Part shown: one piece after another, positions 1 through 10,938 of the stretch
Position numbering within the stretch: position 1 is the stretch's first letter
Layout: every line of letters starts with the position of its first letter
Origin: Yamagishiella unicocca
Lineage: Eukaryota; Chlorophyta; Chlorophyceae; Chlamydomonadales; Volvocaceae
Length of the DNA: 64,000 nucleotides
NCBI GenBank assembly: GCA_003116995.1
Contig: BDSL01000023.1
Coordinates: forward strand, 806,001 to 870,000
Reading direction: 5' to 3'
Program-made: the position numbers and the translations under genes
Notes under the pieces: model-generated
Database searches by the model: none
What the model saw: the letters and a program-made list of their open reading frames with translations, nothing else
Told to the model about the DNA's origin: nothing

Positions 1-295
1 CGCATTTAGTCCCTTTTGGTTATTATGGATAATCGCCAGCAGCATTACATATCCACTACTTGTCACGTATAGTTACGAAAGTTTACTTGGGACTCCACGC
101 GCCGTACAAAACAGATTCTAAGTGTCCGCGAACTACATTTTGCCCCATGGACACGGCTATGCCCAATACAGTACCTTCTATTTTGATCTACCTGTAACTG
201 TTTACGTGCAATCTGTTTGCTGCGAACCAAGCGGCGCATAAGCCGACAAGAAAGACTCTCAATCTGCACCTCCGCCTGGACGCAGAACCGTAACT

Positions 296-2649
296 ATGGC
301 TCAATTAGAGCTTCTTGGAAGCACATTGCTGGACCATGTACACAAGGGACCCAATCAGGTGAGGCCTGTTTGTTACGCTCGGCCGCGTCTAAGGCTGTCC
401 AACCTGAAAGCGCTCCGTGATTGGACAAGGCCGCTACTATACATGTCTCGTTTAGTTCCCGACAAATTTGCGACCTTGCTTGCGCTTTTGCATTGTGAAG
501 CGCGGCTGCCAGCAAATCGTGTGCAGACGTACCGCCGAGTAGGGACTCACTCTCCCCGCTCCTCCTGCAGGCCGGCAACAAGAGTATGTTAGCATATAAT
601 AGTATCGTGGGAATCCCCGGATATACTGGATACATCTCCGGAGGGGCGACTGTACAAGTGCCGGTGAAGGGCTTCGAACACACCGGCCGACCAGCGGCAA
701 CAACGTATATGCAGCAGCTCGCCCTGAAGAGTGGTGACCCCAGAAAAACTACAACGTGAGTCGATTTTGGCATGGACACATTCGTGGACAGGATGCAGGG
801 CAGGGGAGGGGAGGGGAAGGCGATGCAGCCAGGGGGAAATGGGCCCCGCGGGGGAAATGAGGCAGGCCTGTCCTGCCTCTTCCAGTCAAATCTCGGCGGA
901 GGATCCAAATGGGCACACGCCGTACCGCGGCCCAACCGCACCGAGCCTTAATGCAGCACAGCGCTCGCCACGCGCGCCTTCCCCCGACCCACTCATCTAT
1001 CGCCATCGGCCCCCCTCCCCCCTCCCCTCTTCCAGGTACGCGGACGACTTCCTCAAAGTCCCCAGCGACACGCAGCCCGCGTCCAAAACGGGCGGCGGCT
1101 ACTGGATCACCGACCGCAAGCTGGCCGGCGCCATTCCCTTCACCGCCACCAGCACCTACCGCGCGGAGGTCCTGGCCGGCGGCGACACCGCCGCCGCGCA
1201 ACTCACCCGCACCGAGGGCCTGGCCTGCACCCTCGTCGGATACGAGGCTGCAAGGCAGGCGGGGGAGGTACGGCGCAGCATCAGCGCCGAGCCTAGGAGC
1301 CGTGCGGATGCAATGGCTCGCGGGATTGGTACACAGACCGTGACCCGGCCGGGCAGCGGCGGCAGCATCCTGGACACGCAAATGAAGGCCTACGCAGCAG
1401 CGGCGACGGCCAGGGTATCGCCACAGGCCGCCAGCAGCGTCATGTGCCTGCCCCCGCGGCGACCCTCCACGATGCCCACCCCGGCCGGGGAGCTTCCCGG
1501 CTACCAGACCACGTACGGCATCATGGCCGACAAGACGGCGCGCATGGCGGCAGAAACGGCGCTGGCGGGGCCGCCCAGCGACAACATGGGCGACCCGCGG
1601 TTCAAGGTGCTGCCCCGCGTCATGAACCCGGGGATGGGCCGTACGTACACCACGTACGGCGCAGAGTACGGCGGCGAGGGACACGACCCCATGACTCGCC
1701 AGGCGCCTGATAAGACCGTCATGACGCGCATCTCCACCACACGCGACCTGGCGCACGGCACCACCCGGAACGTCTGCCACATCCCCCGCTACACGGGCCA
1801 CATCCCAGCCTCCGCCTACGCAACCCCCGAGGGTGCCGCGCACGGAGAAGCCGTGGAGCCGCGACCAGACCACAAGGCGCGCTCGCTGCCTTACGCGCTC
1901 GACCAGTACCCACGCGGGCGGCTTCCCGGCTACACGGGCTTCAAGCCTCAGGCGCCGCGGAATGTGGAGAACAACCACACGGTCAAGATACCGTCCGCTG
2001 TCACGACGACGGGCGAGGCGGGGCTGGCCGTCGTGGAGGGCACGTTGCTGCCTCAGGACCGGGCGCATAACGTCAACAGCAACACCGGCCTCATGACGTT
2101 CTTCACCAACTCCTTTACGGGCACGGAGTTCGTCTCCGACAACGGCCTCGCGAACGCACACGTGAGTGATGATGAGCGGGGGGCGCTCCAGGGAGGGGGC
2201 ATCACCCGTCCTCCCTGGAAGCAGGGCAGGGAGGGGGGCGACCCACCGGTACTGCCTGGCTTTGGGTCGCCCGGGGGCGTGCACCGGCGATTCCACTGCC
2301 GCTGATGATAGCTTATCAGCTAAGAGCACTGCGGTCGCGCCCGCGCAGGAAGAGTTTATGCCGAAGTAGCTAATTGTTGTGCCGTGTGCTTGTCTTGATG
2401 ATGCGTCGCGTTTTGGCAAAGTCAGTCGGCGCTCCCTTTGGAGGGGTCCAAGCGGCTGTAGGCGTTCTCTGGCTCTTTGCGTGCACCTCCCTAACCTCCG
2501 TCCTTTCCCGCCCGTCCCCTCTTCCTCCTGCCCTCCAGTTGTACTACGGGCAAGCAAAGAGCCAGGGCAAGCTTGGCATTCGTACATCGCAACCCAGCAA
2601 GGTCACGGTTTACGGTGCACCATTCCGGGGGGCGGCCTCGATGGTGTAG
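296..2649 (+). CDS. CIMIP2/FAM166-like (DUF2475-type) ciliary microtubule protein, 4 exons
   Basis: Exons 296-358, 571-755, 1036-2161 and 2539-2649 join in phase (0, 2, 0) into about 494 residues ending in TAG. Four copies of the short Pro-Gly-Tyr-type motif typical of FAM166/CIMIP2 proteins are visible: IPGYTGYISG near residue 36, LPGYQTTYG near 235, IPRYTGHIP near 330 and LPGYTGFKPQ near 378. In other species such proteins are microtubule inner proteins of ciliary doublets, so a flagellar axoneme role is likely by family. No membrane segment or signal peptide is seen. The start ATG is the first in an exon that ends in a clean CAG|GTGAGG donor. Exon 3 is long and could hide a small in-frame intron around 1250-1440. 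Family assignment rests on motifs only. The exact paralogue is not determined. Confidence 0.72.
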
Positions 2650-5202
2650 TAATTTTCATCAGCTGTTGTTATTGGTGCGTGGGTTTGATGGACTAGTTGT
2701 ATGGGGCAGGAGGCGGGAGAAGTGTGGTGGTTGGCAGGGTATTGAATTGATGTGTGCGGCGACCTGAGAGGGCGTCATCACTTGTGCATTCGCGTGATGA
2801 GCATTTGGTTGAGCTCATTGTTCGGTTGGCGGGCGCGATGCGTCTTGGAAAGGGACCGGGACTGGTCTGGATTGGAGTCCCGCTGGCATAGCAGGACTCG
2901 AATTCTTCACGGCAGGCGGGCAGTTGTTGTTTGAAGCAGGAGGAGGGAGCGCGCGGTGGTTGGCTGTGGCTTGGACATCTACGGCCCTACCATTATTGCT
3001 ACCACTACCTATTGCTACCACTACCATTATTGCCGTGTGCGAGATGATGCCACACGTGGCGACGTTTGCTGGGCGATATTGAGTTGCAAGCCGAAGGGCG
3101 CACGGTGGTGGTGCTCTCTCTGGCGGCATGCAAGGGGAGGGACGCTGGTTGCGCGGCGGGGGTGTGTGCGGCGGATATCGATGACGTGGCAGATCGGCCA
3201 AGTCCTCAGGTGCAAGCTGGTGAGCGACAGCAGCAGGATTGGGGCTCGGCCGGCCGGCGGGCCGCGGTTGTACACGGCACCGACTCTCGTGTGCCGTACC
3301 GAGGCGTCGGTTAGGAGGCGGTCCATAGTGTGCACGGGTGCGTGGCTGACTCGTGAAACTGCCCGGTATCATTGCGTTGAGGTTTCTTCTGACGACAAGG
3401 TGAGATTGTATAGGGAGTTATCGACCGGGGGAGGGGCGGCCCGTCCTGGCCCCAGCAGTAGCACGACGTGGTGTCGTACAGGACCCAACTGCCAATGACC
3501 CGGCTCGCTGCGCGTCGGCGGTGTTTAGCTCATGGCTTGGTGTCGGCGGCAACCGGTTCATTTTTTTGCGGGTATAGGTCTTCTGGCGGAACATGCACAG
3601 TCGATAAGCATTAATCAGCAGGGTAGATGTCGAGCCGGAGCGCGCAGAGTTTCAGTGTGCTGTTAGGATTTATTAGCAGGTAGGGAGCTCCCGCCGTTAT
3701 GTTCGGACGCCTACCTATGTTGGTTTGCCAGGGTCTGCGGAACAGCGGAGGCAAGTGGCTATCATTGTTGACTGTTGGAGTATTGGGCTGCTGCCTACAG
3801 GCCAGGCGGCGCCCAGTTTAGGTGGGTGGCTGGATGGATGGATGGGTCGAGTAGATGTCGCCGCAAGGTAATGTAAGGTTGCGAGAGCACGATCCCTCTA
3901 CTGACATGCATGTCCTCTATCAAGTATTCTCAAGCATTCTGTACCTGGGTTGAACGGTGTACGAAATGTGATGGTGTCGCACCCTGTGAACGGGCTTACT
4001 GCCGTACGGGCCCAGCCCAAGCTCGGCTGTTCTGAGTCTAAAACGGAGCTAAACCCACCCAGTAAACGCAGCGTACGAAAGGAGTGAAATTCTACTACAG
4101 CATAACAAACGTGCACTTCTAAGCTACTCCAGTATTCAGACATATTTCAAGCCGTCAGCACAGAGCCAGCTGGCGCCCTCATTTTCATGTTGCGCAACCC
4201 GTTAAAGGGACAGACCGTCGAACGTACCCCGTACCTTTCCGTACAGATTTGCGCCAGCCAACCACATACATCACTCAGGGCTGACAGTCGGTGCAGCGGC
4301 CAGCATCTATCCGTACCGACGTTGCCCGTTGCACATTGCTCGCTCTGACTCTTAACAAGGAAGCGACATGTTGGGCTATACCATACGTTGCCCACAATGC
4401 CAGCCCTCAGTGGTGTTGGTGGGTCTATATGTGCACATCCCGGACGGCATCCTAGACCGCAAGTGGTATACCCATGCTTGCTCGGAGCATGCGCGTTTTC
4501 CGTTTGCCCCGTCCTCCGGTGGTGGCCTTTTTCCGGTGGTGGGCCTTGGAGTGCTGAAGTTGTCCTTTTTGGTCGGGGCCCCTTCCTCTTGGGCGCGGTA
4601 AGGTGTCCTGTTGTTCCCTACCTGTGCCTTTTGGGGGCGTCTGCTGGCTGCAAGTAGTGGCTTCTCATACGGTGCGGTCTCGGTATGGGTCCCCCAGCTC
4701 GTACTGGTTTGCCTGGCGTCTTTGGCTTTTCGAGGCTTTCCAGTGGCCTTCGGGGCGTCTGACGGGTTCAGCCCCGGCTTTCGTATGTTGGGGCCACGGA
4801 CACGGGCCCCTCTCTTCGTGTCCTGGGTTCGCCCGGGCTTGAGGACACTTTTACACCTTCTTGTATTCTGCTTCTGTCTTCATTATAAGGGACGAGCTAG
4901 TAGCAAACGTCTCTGATCCTATGCGTGTACGCGAGGCCGCAAGGACACATGTACGGCTGTTACTCGATGCCTGCAACTCGTACTAAAACATGTTCATTAA
5001 GGCAAACCTGCCGATTATTTCAGTATGGGCCCTTTTGGGTCGATATCCTTGACACCAGTTATTATTCTTCTGAACAGTAATACTATCGCCGTTTCACAAT
5101 TTAATCACACCTACAACGTATGGTAGAAGATCGTAGGTACGTAGAAGGCCTATATCTTCGCTGAAAGGCTTTCTCGAGCATCTCGCTCACCGACGCCAGA
5201 GG
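2650..5202. other. 3' UTR and intergenic DNA between the CIMIP2-like and DUF389 genes
   Basis: No convincing exon is found. ORFs here are short, lack splice-site support and have no recognisable motifs. The first 1.2 kb is probably the 3' UTR of the upstream gene, closing at the TGTAA at 3872-3876. The remainder should contain the promoter and 5' UTR of the DUF389 gene. Confidence 0.5.
3872..3876 (+). terminator. Candidate poly(A) signal TGTAA of the CIMIP2-like gene
   Basis: TGTAA is the usual poly(A) signal of chlorophycean nuclear genes. This copy lies about 1.2 kb after the stop codon, a long but not unusual 3' UTR for the group. It is assigned by position only. Confidence 0.35.
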
Positions 5203-8200
5203 ATGAGGCAGCTCGTAGTGACAATCCCGGCAGAGTTTGAGGAACAAGTCATCGAGGCCTTGCAGAACGAGTGCCAACTGAAGAATATAACCCGCAGCAC
5301 TGACGGATCTACATCGAAGATAACTTGTTATGTGGCAGCACTGGTATGTGCGCATATTCCACCTCCCGCACACGCTAACCGCACCGTATGTACGTTCCGC
5401 AACGTCGATCGACGATACTTACCGTTGGGGCAGGCTTAGCTTGGCTTAAGATTGCGTGTCCTTGGGCCTCTGTGGGCGGGCGAGTTGGGCTCGAAAGGGT
5501 ATCGAGCAGGGCGATGCCATGCGTCTTCCTGACGGCAAACATTGAACCTATCGGTCTGTCTCTGTCCCTGGGCATGTTAATTACCTATGGGGAGAACCGA
5601 CGCTGCGATAGGGGCAAGCCAGTGCGTGTGGTAAGATATTCGCGTCGGTGGTGAAGCCTCGCGAGTGTCACGGCGACTGACTTGTCCATTCCAAGGATCC
5701 AAACGGCACGACGGCAACCCCATCCCTGAGTCGCACCTTGAGCCGCATCGCTCCCATCACCCGCCAACCCGTCGCGCAACAGGAGAGCGGCGTGGTCCTC
5801 CACGAGCTGGACAAGGTCGGATGCGGTACGGCGTACGGCAAGGTCGCGCTCCTGCCCGTACACCTCCTCAAGCCGCTGCCGAACCTGCGCGACCGCCACC
5901 TCACGCTGCTCGTCAAACAGAGCACATGGCGCCTGCAGGTTGGTTGGTCGTTTTCGGTTAGTTTATAAATGTATCCCCCCGGGGGCCCCATCCCTCGGCT
6001 CCTCATCCCAACCGCACGGCACCTCCTCCTGACGTGTCTCTCTCTCGCCCACTTCGACGCGCGCCCCCCGCCCTGCTCCTCATCTGTCATTCGGCCCGCG
6101 TCCTGCCCCGCTCCTCGCCTCCAGGGTCGCATGGCCACGGAGGAGATCTACACCAACGTGGCAAGCGGAACGGAGCTGTCATTCGACTACCTGGCCTTCG
6201 TGGTGGTGGCGGGGCTCATCGCGGCAGTGGGCCTGGCCACCAACAGCTCCGTCATGATCGTCGCCTCCATGCTTGTGTCTCCGCTCATGGGCCCCATCCT
6301 TGCCTTCTCCTTCGGCACCTCGGTGCAGGACTCGTACCTGGTTAAAAAGGGTGGGTCGGCGGGACAGCTTGCCGCGAGCAGCGGCGCTGCAAGGCGCGGG
6401 GAAGTCGATCGGAAACCCCTTCTGCATGGGAAATCCCTTCTGGATGTGAGGGGCACATACACAAGCGACGCTGGAGGCGGGAGCTGGCGGGCGGGGTGAT
6501 GCGGGTGTATTGTACCAACGAACCAACCACACGTCCAGGGGCCCACTCACTTAACCGCCCGAATACCCACCCAACCACCCGACGGCGCGGCCGCTCGCCT
6601 CACCCTCGCACCCACGTCAACAGGTCTGTTGGCTGAGCTGGCGGGCTTGTTGCTGACCTTCGCCGTGGGCCTGGTGGTGGGGTTTGCGGTGTGTATTTGG
6701 ACCGGTGTGGCGCACTCGAACGACTGGCCCACGGCCGAGATGCGCTCTCGCGGCGAGATCACTGGGCTGGTGTCTGGAGTCTTCTTCGCGGTGCCGTCAG
6801 GTGGGATGGGACAGGCAGGCTGTGTCGTCAGATGGGGTGGGACAGGCAGCCGAGGGGCCGAGGGGCTGGGGGTGGTAACAGGCAGGTGGGGCCGGGGGTG
6901 ACGTGGGCGGAAGCGCACACTTGAGTTAAGGGATCCTCACGAGCTTCAAAAGGGATCCTCACGAGCAGCTGGCAGCATGACGGTAGCCCTGTGACGGTAG
7001 CCCTGTGACGGTAGCCCTGTGACAACTATGGGTGGTGGTTTTGGCCAAGTGGGGAATGGCCTGCTTTGGGCAGCCCCCCGCGGCAGTCAGCTCCTCCACC
7101 TGCAGCTGCATCTTCCAGCCGGCGTTGCCGAACCGGCATCATCCCTTCCTGTCCCTCTGCACAAACGCCACCCAACCGACGCCACCTCATCGGGAGCGCA
7201 GGGGCGGGCGTCGCTCTGTCGACCACCCAGGGGGGCACCAACGCCCTCGTGGGCGTCGCAATCGCCGCGTCGTTGCTGCCGCCCATCGTCAACAGCGGCC
7301 TGTGTCTGGCCTTCGCGATCGCGGGCGCGAAGCGGAGCAACTATGAGCCTCATACTTTTTACCACATCTCTTGGTTGAGCTTCGTGCTTTTCTTGGTCAA
7401 CGTGGCGTCAATCTACGTCGTTTGCCTGGTCTTCTTCTGGATCAAGGTGCGAGAACCCCCGGCAACACATGCCAGCAGCCATGGGCACCCGACTCCGCAG
7501 CGTGCCAGCTGCCGTCATCTGCCGCTCAGGGAGGAGCTCGTGGTGCTGCTCAGGAGGTCTTGGAAGCTGGCCCCTGCCGCGTGTCCCGTTCCCCGTTGCG
7601 CTGCCGGCTGGCCTGATGACGTTTGATCCCGCGCGCTGTCGCCTCAACGCTTGCATGATAAATGAATACCGTTACCAATGTTCTACCATGTTCATTCCAA
7701 TTTTCGAAACAATCTTCATGTCCCGAGTTTCCCGAAGTATCAGTTTTTCCCTTCCTACTCGCCCCCCTCCCTGTTTGTTGTCACCTTAGGACGTCAAAAA
7801 GGTCCGGAAGCAACTGTCTCGATACAGGGACCTGCCGCAAGTCAAACTCAAGGCACGTGCCTGCGTGGGGAGCCCCGGGGACCCGGCCAGGACGGAACAG
7901 CAGCTGGGCGAGGGACCCGCGTCGTTTGTTTTCGAGACTAGGAGGGTTACATAAAAGAACCGGTAACCGGGACTAGGGGGGTTTTGTAAAAAACGGATCT
8001 AAGGGGGGGAGACGGCGGGAAAAAGCGCAGGAAGGGATTTTGCGCTGCCGGCAGGTCTAGTCAGCAGCGACATGACGGAGACCGGGGGATGTGCCCTGAA
8101 CCACGTGCACCGACCGCCCGCCGACCTCAGGCCGCAGCTGCGGATATGGAGTCGGGGGCGAGCAGCAAGCCCCTGCCTGCATCCCCGTCCGCGGTTGCTC

Positions 8201-9042
8201 CCGGGAATGCTGGCGGGAGTCACGGCCCAGCCGTCAGTGCTTCGGCAGGCGAGGTGGCGATCAAGGTGGGGTTGAGGCCCAGGCCGCACGCAAACAGCAG
8301 GCGTAGGCGGGGAGGAAACTGAAACTGAGGATTTGGGTGCGGGCGAGCACCGTTCCTAAGGCACCGCCTTTCCTTGGTGGCTCTGGGCGCACACTGCCAA
8401 ATGATGCATTCTTGTTAAAATTCATAGTGCAGCCAAATATTCCGCGAAAGGAGCATCGCAGGCTTACAGTGTTACAGGGGCATTCTTGTTTCCGCCGTCG
8501 AACTCTCTAAAGGACGCAGCTTAGTGTGCAAGGTGATGTTCCTCGGCTTGCGAGAGTGCCCAGGACCGATAAAACAGTCGACCATGTTACTCCTCAGCTA
8601 CCAGCCGTCCCTCCGGACGACATCCCTCGACTGCTTTCGCCTCCTCCGTCCCTGCCGCGCTTTGCAGGTCGGCAGCGACTCCGCTCTTCATAAAGGGAGC
8701 GCCGGCGTAGCGACCCGGGGACCCAGCCCCGTTGGCAGTCACGTGGAGAGTGTAGGTAGCAGTGGACTCAGGGCGAGCATGGCCGGCATGTTGGGGGCGC
8801 TCATTCGGGGCTCTCCCACGGCGACGCCTGTGGGTAGCGTGCGAGGCGGGGCTCAGGGCCAGCCACCTGCGGTCAAGGGGTGGCACAAGGTGCGCAAGGT
8901 GGTGATGGAGGATGGCACGTTGAAAGAGATCATTGAGGCGGCGGAGGCGGAGGCGGAGGAGGAGGCGGAGGTGGCGCCGCAGGAGGAGCCGGAGGGGCTC
9001 GTGCAGCAGGAGCAACAGCAGCAACAAGAGAGCAAGGTGTGA
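5203..9042 (+). CDS. DUF389 family multipass membrane protein, 8 exons
   Basis: Exons 5203-5343, 5696-5938, 6125-6350, 6624-6800, 7202-7446, 7790-7864, 8131-8265 and 8668-9042 join in phase into about 538 residues. The core is DUF389: SMLVSPLMGP near residue 176, then ALSTTQGG, LVGVAIAASLLPP and several hydrophobic segments (about 149-168, 172-195, the exon 4 segment and two in exon 5). The N-terminal 47 residues resemble the soluble N-terminal part of the family. DUF389 proteins are mostly known from bacteria and archaea and their function is not established. The C-terminal 170 residues are low complexity and acidic with a Gln run. Exon 6 would reach a TAA at 7952 if not spliced. I prefer a donor at 7865 because the TAA lies inside a dispersed intronic repeat and two in-phase exons follow. 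Exon 2 uses an AAG acceptor and is the weakest boundary. Confidence 0.75.
6978..7023 (+). repeat. 14-bp tandem repeat (3 copies) in DUF389 intron 4
   Basis: GTGACGGTAGCCCT is repeated three times head to tail. Just upstream, GGGATCCTCACGAGC also occurs twice. Both sit in the intron between 6801 and 7201. Confidence 0.9.
7946..7970 (+). repeat. Dispersed repeat A, copy 1 (DUF389 intron 6)
   Basis: The core GTTACATAAAAGAACCGGTA with flanking GG/CC forms an imperfect inverted repeat (GGTTAC ... GTAACC). Related copies lie near 16508, 36014, 55660 and 57424, mostly in introns of unrelated genes. The flanks here carry a short direct repeat of the type GACTAGG-GGG. Confidence 0.75.
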
Positions 9043-9979
9043 CGTATTTGCCGGGGTCCCGCGCTGGTGGCGTTCGTAGTTCTGGTGAAAAGCGTGAAAC
9101 ACGTTTTTAGCTCGGCGCGGTTAAGGCAACCTCGTTGCGCAGTTTGGTGACGGTCTCGAACCCGGAAACAAATGCCACGGTACCGGGGGGGGGGGCGGAG
9201 GTGAGCGAGTTTGTGTATGCGTCGTCGATGTGAGAACCGCCGGCAGCTGCACGTGGTGCACTGAACCCGCGAGCCACGCTGCCAGTTTTCCTTTCTGATC
9301 CTCATATATTAAGCGTGTCATGCAAATGTGTCTCCGTCGTCAATGGCGGTGCTATGGTGGGTACCGGCATAAAACTGCATAGTATTTATGAACTGTTCCT
9401 CGAATGGTTCCACCCTCTTCCAGCCCAGTCTTCAGCTGGACCGCTGTCTGATGGCATTACCAGACAGTAATCAATAATATCTTTATTCTCGTTCCTACCT
9501 AGCGTACGTAGTCTGGTTGTACACCAGGCAATTGAAATACGCCCGAAGAGGCTGTTGGTGGTCGTTGCTCGTTGGCGGTGCATGACACGGTGAGCGCAGC
9601 CTGCGCAGGTGCGCGCCATTTTGGGGTCATGTGAACAGAGTTGCGACCTTCACATTCATTTATTGTGGGCTCTATTCACTTCTGCTTGAGGCCATGGTCG
9701 GTTGTTGACCCTCCCCTGGCGACGGAGGAAAGGCCGTCAGCACTCAGCAGCCGTGAAAGCGGCCACGGTTGTTATCCAAAGTCTTCGAGGGGCATTTTAA
9801 ACAAAGGTTCACTGCCCGTGCAAGGCTTTATTCTGAGCACTTGTTCCAGACACAACGTTGCCGATTGCTTTGCACACATCGCCCGGTCGTGCGGCACTTC
9901 ACACCTAGCAATGTAGCAAAGGGCCAGTTCCACTCATTGGCCGTCGAAGCGTACCGGAGAGCCTTGGGAAATGCGAGCC

Positions 9980-9984
9980 TGTAA
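9980..9984 (+). terminator. Candidate poly(A) signal TGTAA of the DUF389 gene
   Basis: TGTAA lies about 940 bp after the TGA at 9040-9042. It is only about 45 bp from the mirror-image signal of the convergent gene on the minus strand, which fits two genes ending tail to tail. Confidence 0.5.
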
Positions 9985-9988
9985 AGGT

Positions 9989-10036
9989 GATTCCAGTCAT
10001 TTTACGAAACAAGATTCCAGTCAGTTTACAAAACAC
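9989..10036 (+). repeat. Imperfect 24-bp tandem duplication between convergent 3' ends
   Basis: GATTCCAGTCATTTTACGAA and GATTCCAGTCAGTTTACAAA follow one another head to tail. The second copy contains TTTACA, which reads TGTAAA on the minus strand and is a candidate poly(A) signal for the opposing gene. Confidence 0.8.
10026..10030 (-). terminator. Candidate poly(A) signal (TGTAA on minus) of the acidic-tail gene
   Basis: TTACA on plus reads TGTAA on minus, about 910 bp beyond the stop codon of the minus-strand gene at 10939. Confidence 0.45.
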
Positions 10037-10938
10037 GTGAAAGGTGGCGGCTACGAACTAGAGCCTCGCGACAATGATGGTCCTCCAACTGAGCAAAGGC
10101 GGCCTGCCTCGACAAGCCCAGCTGGCATTGATTGCCTGCAAACGGCCCAAATATGGCTGCAACCCGAGGATTGCAACACCGCTTCCCAACCAAAACAACT
10201 CCAACAATGTCCCATGCAGGCACCATATAAGGTATCGCACACAACCGTGGCAAAGGAAAGGCGCCTCTGCCGGTTCAATTGCCGCTGGTGCCGGGCAGCT
10301 CATGACCAACAAAACAACGAAAAGGCGCACCAAAACATCACAGCGCCTCACTGCCTTCAGCCCACCTGGCCCATCCCTTCCAACGTCCCCCTCTCCACCA
10401 AAACACATTCAAGATGCGCGACGTTTGACCCGAACCTGCGTCCTGTGCGGGCTACGGACATGTGGAGCTGCTATGATACATACTCTTGCTCCTGGGGCAG
10501 GCTGTGCGTGCGACCACATGCTGTTAATCTCTCATCCCAACCTCACAAGCGATTTTTGGTTTCTGTGATGGGTTACCGCCATGCATGCCACCGCCACCGT
10601 CGCACGTTACTAGGTGGCGATGTGCTTGGAAGGTAACAACCTACCCGCCCTATCGCTAGTTTTTTCCGGACGCTGACACGGCCTTCCCACCGCGTCGATT
10701 CGTACACACTACCCAAACCAACTAACCAATCCTGTCAGCCAACGCGAGTGCGCGCTTTGCGCAATCTTCGTACGAGGGTCACGTGCACAGACACAACAGC
10801 GCTAGGCCGTATTGGGACTAGCTCGCTACGCCTCCACCGCAAAATGACCAAGCCGACACAGGAACGCATGTTCCTCGTAAATCCAACACCTCACCGCCGA
10901 ACAGGTGCCCCAAGCGCCTCCCAAGGCACTCATGCAGA
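10031..10938 (-). other. Probable 3' UTR of the minus-strand gene
   Basis: The stretch lies between the predicted stop codon and the candidate poly(A) signal. ORFs here, including a 221-residue one on plus, show no motifs or usable splice pattern and are taken as chance. Confidence 0.45.

Noticed and set aside
749..2587. 612-residue minus-strand ORF covering the CIMIP2-like gene
   Set aside because: It is an antisense shadow of a GC-rich coding exon: no motifs, Arg/Ala/Gly-biased composition, and the plus frame has family motifs and consistent splice sites.
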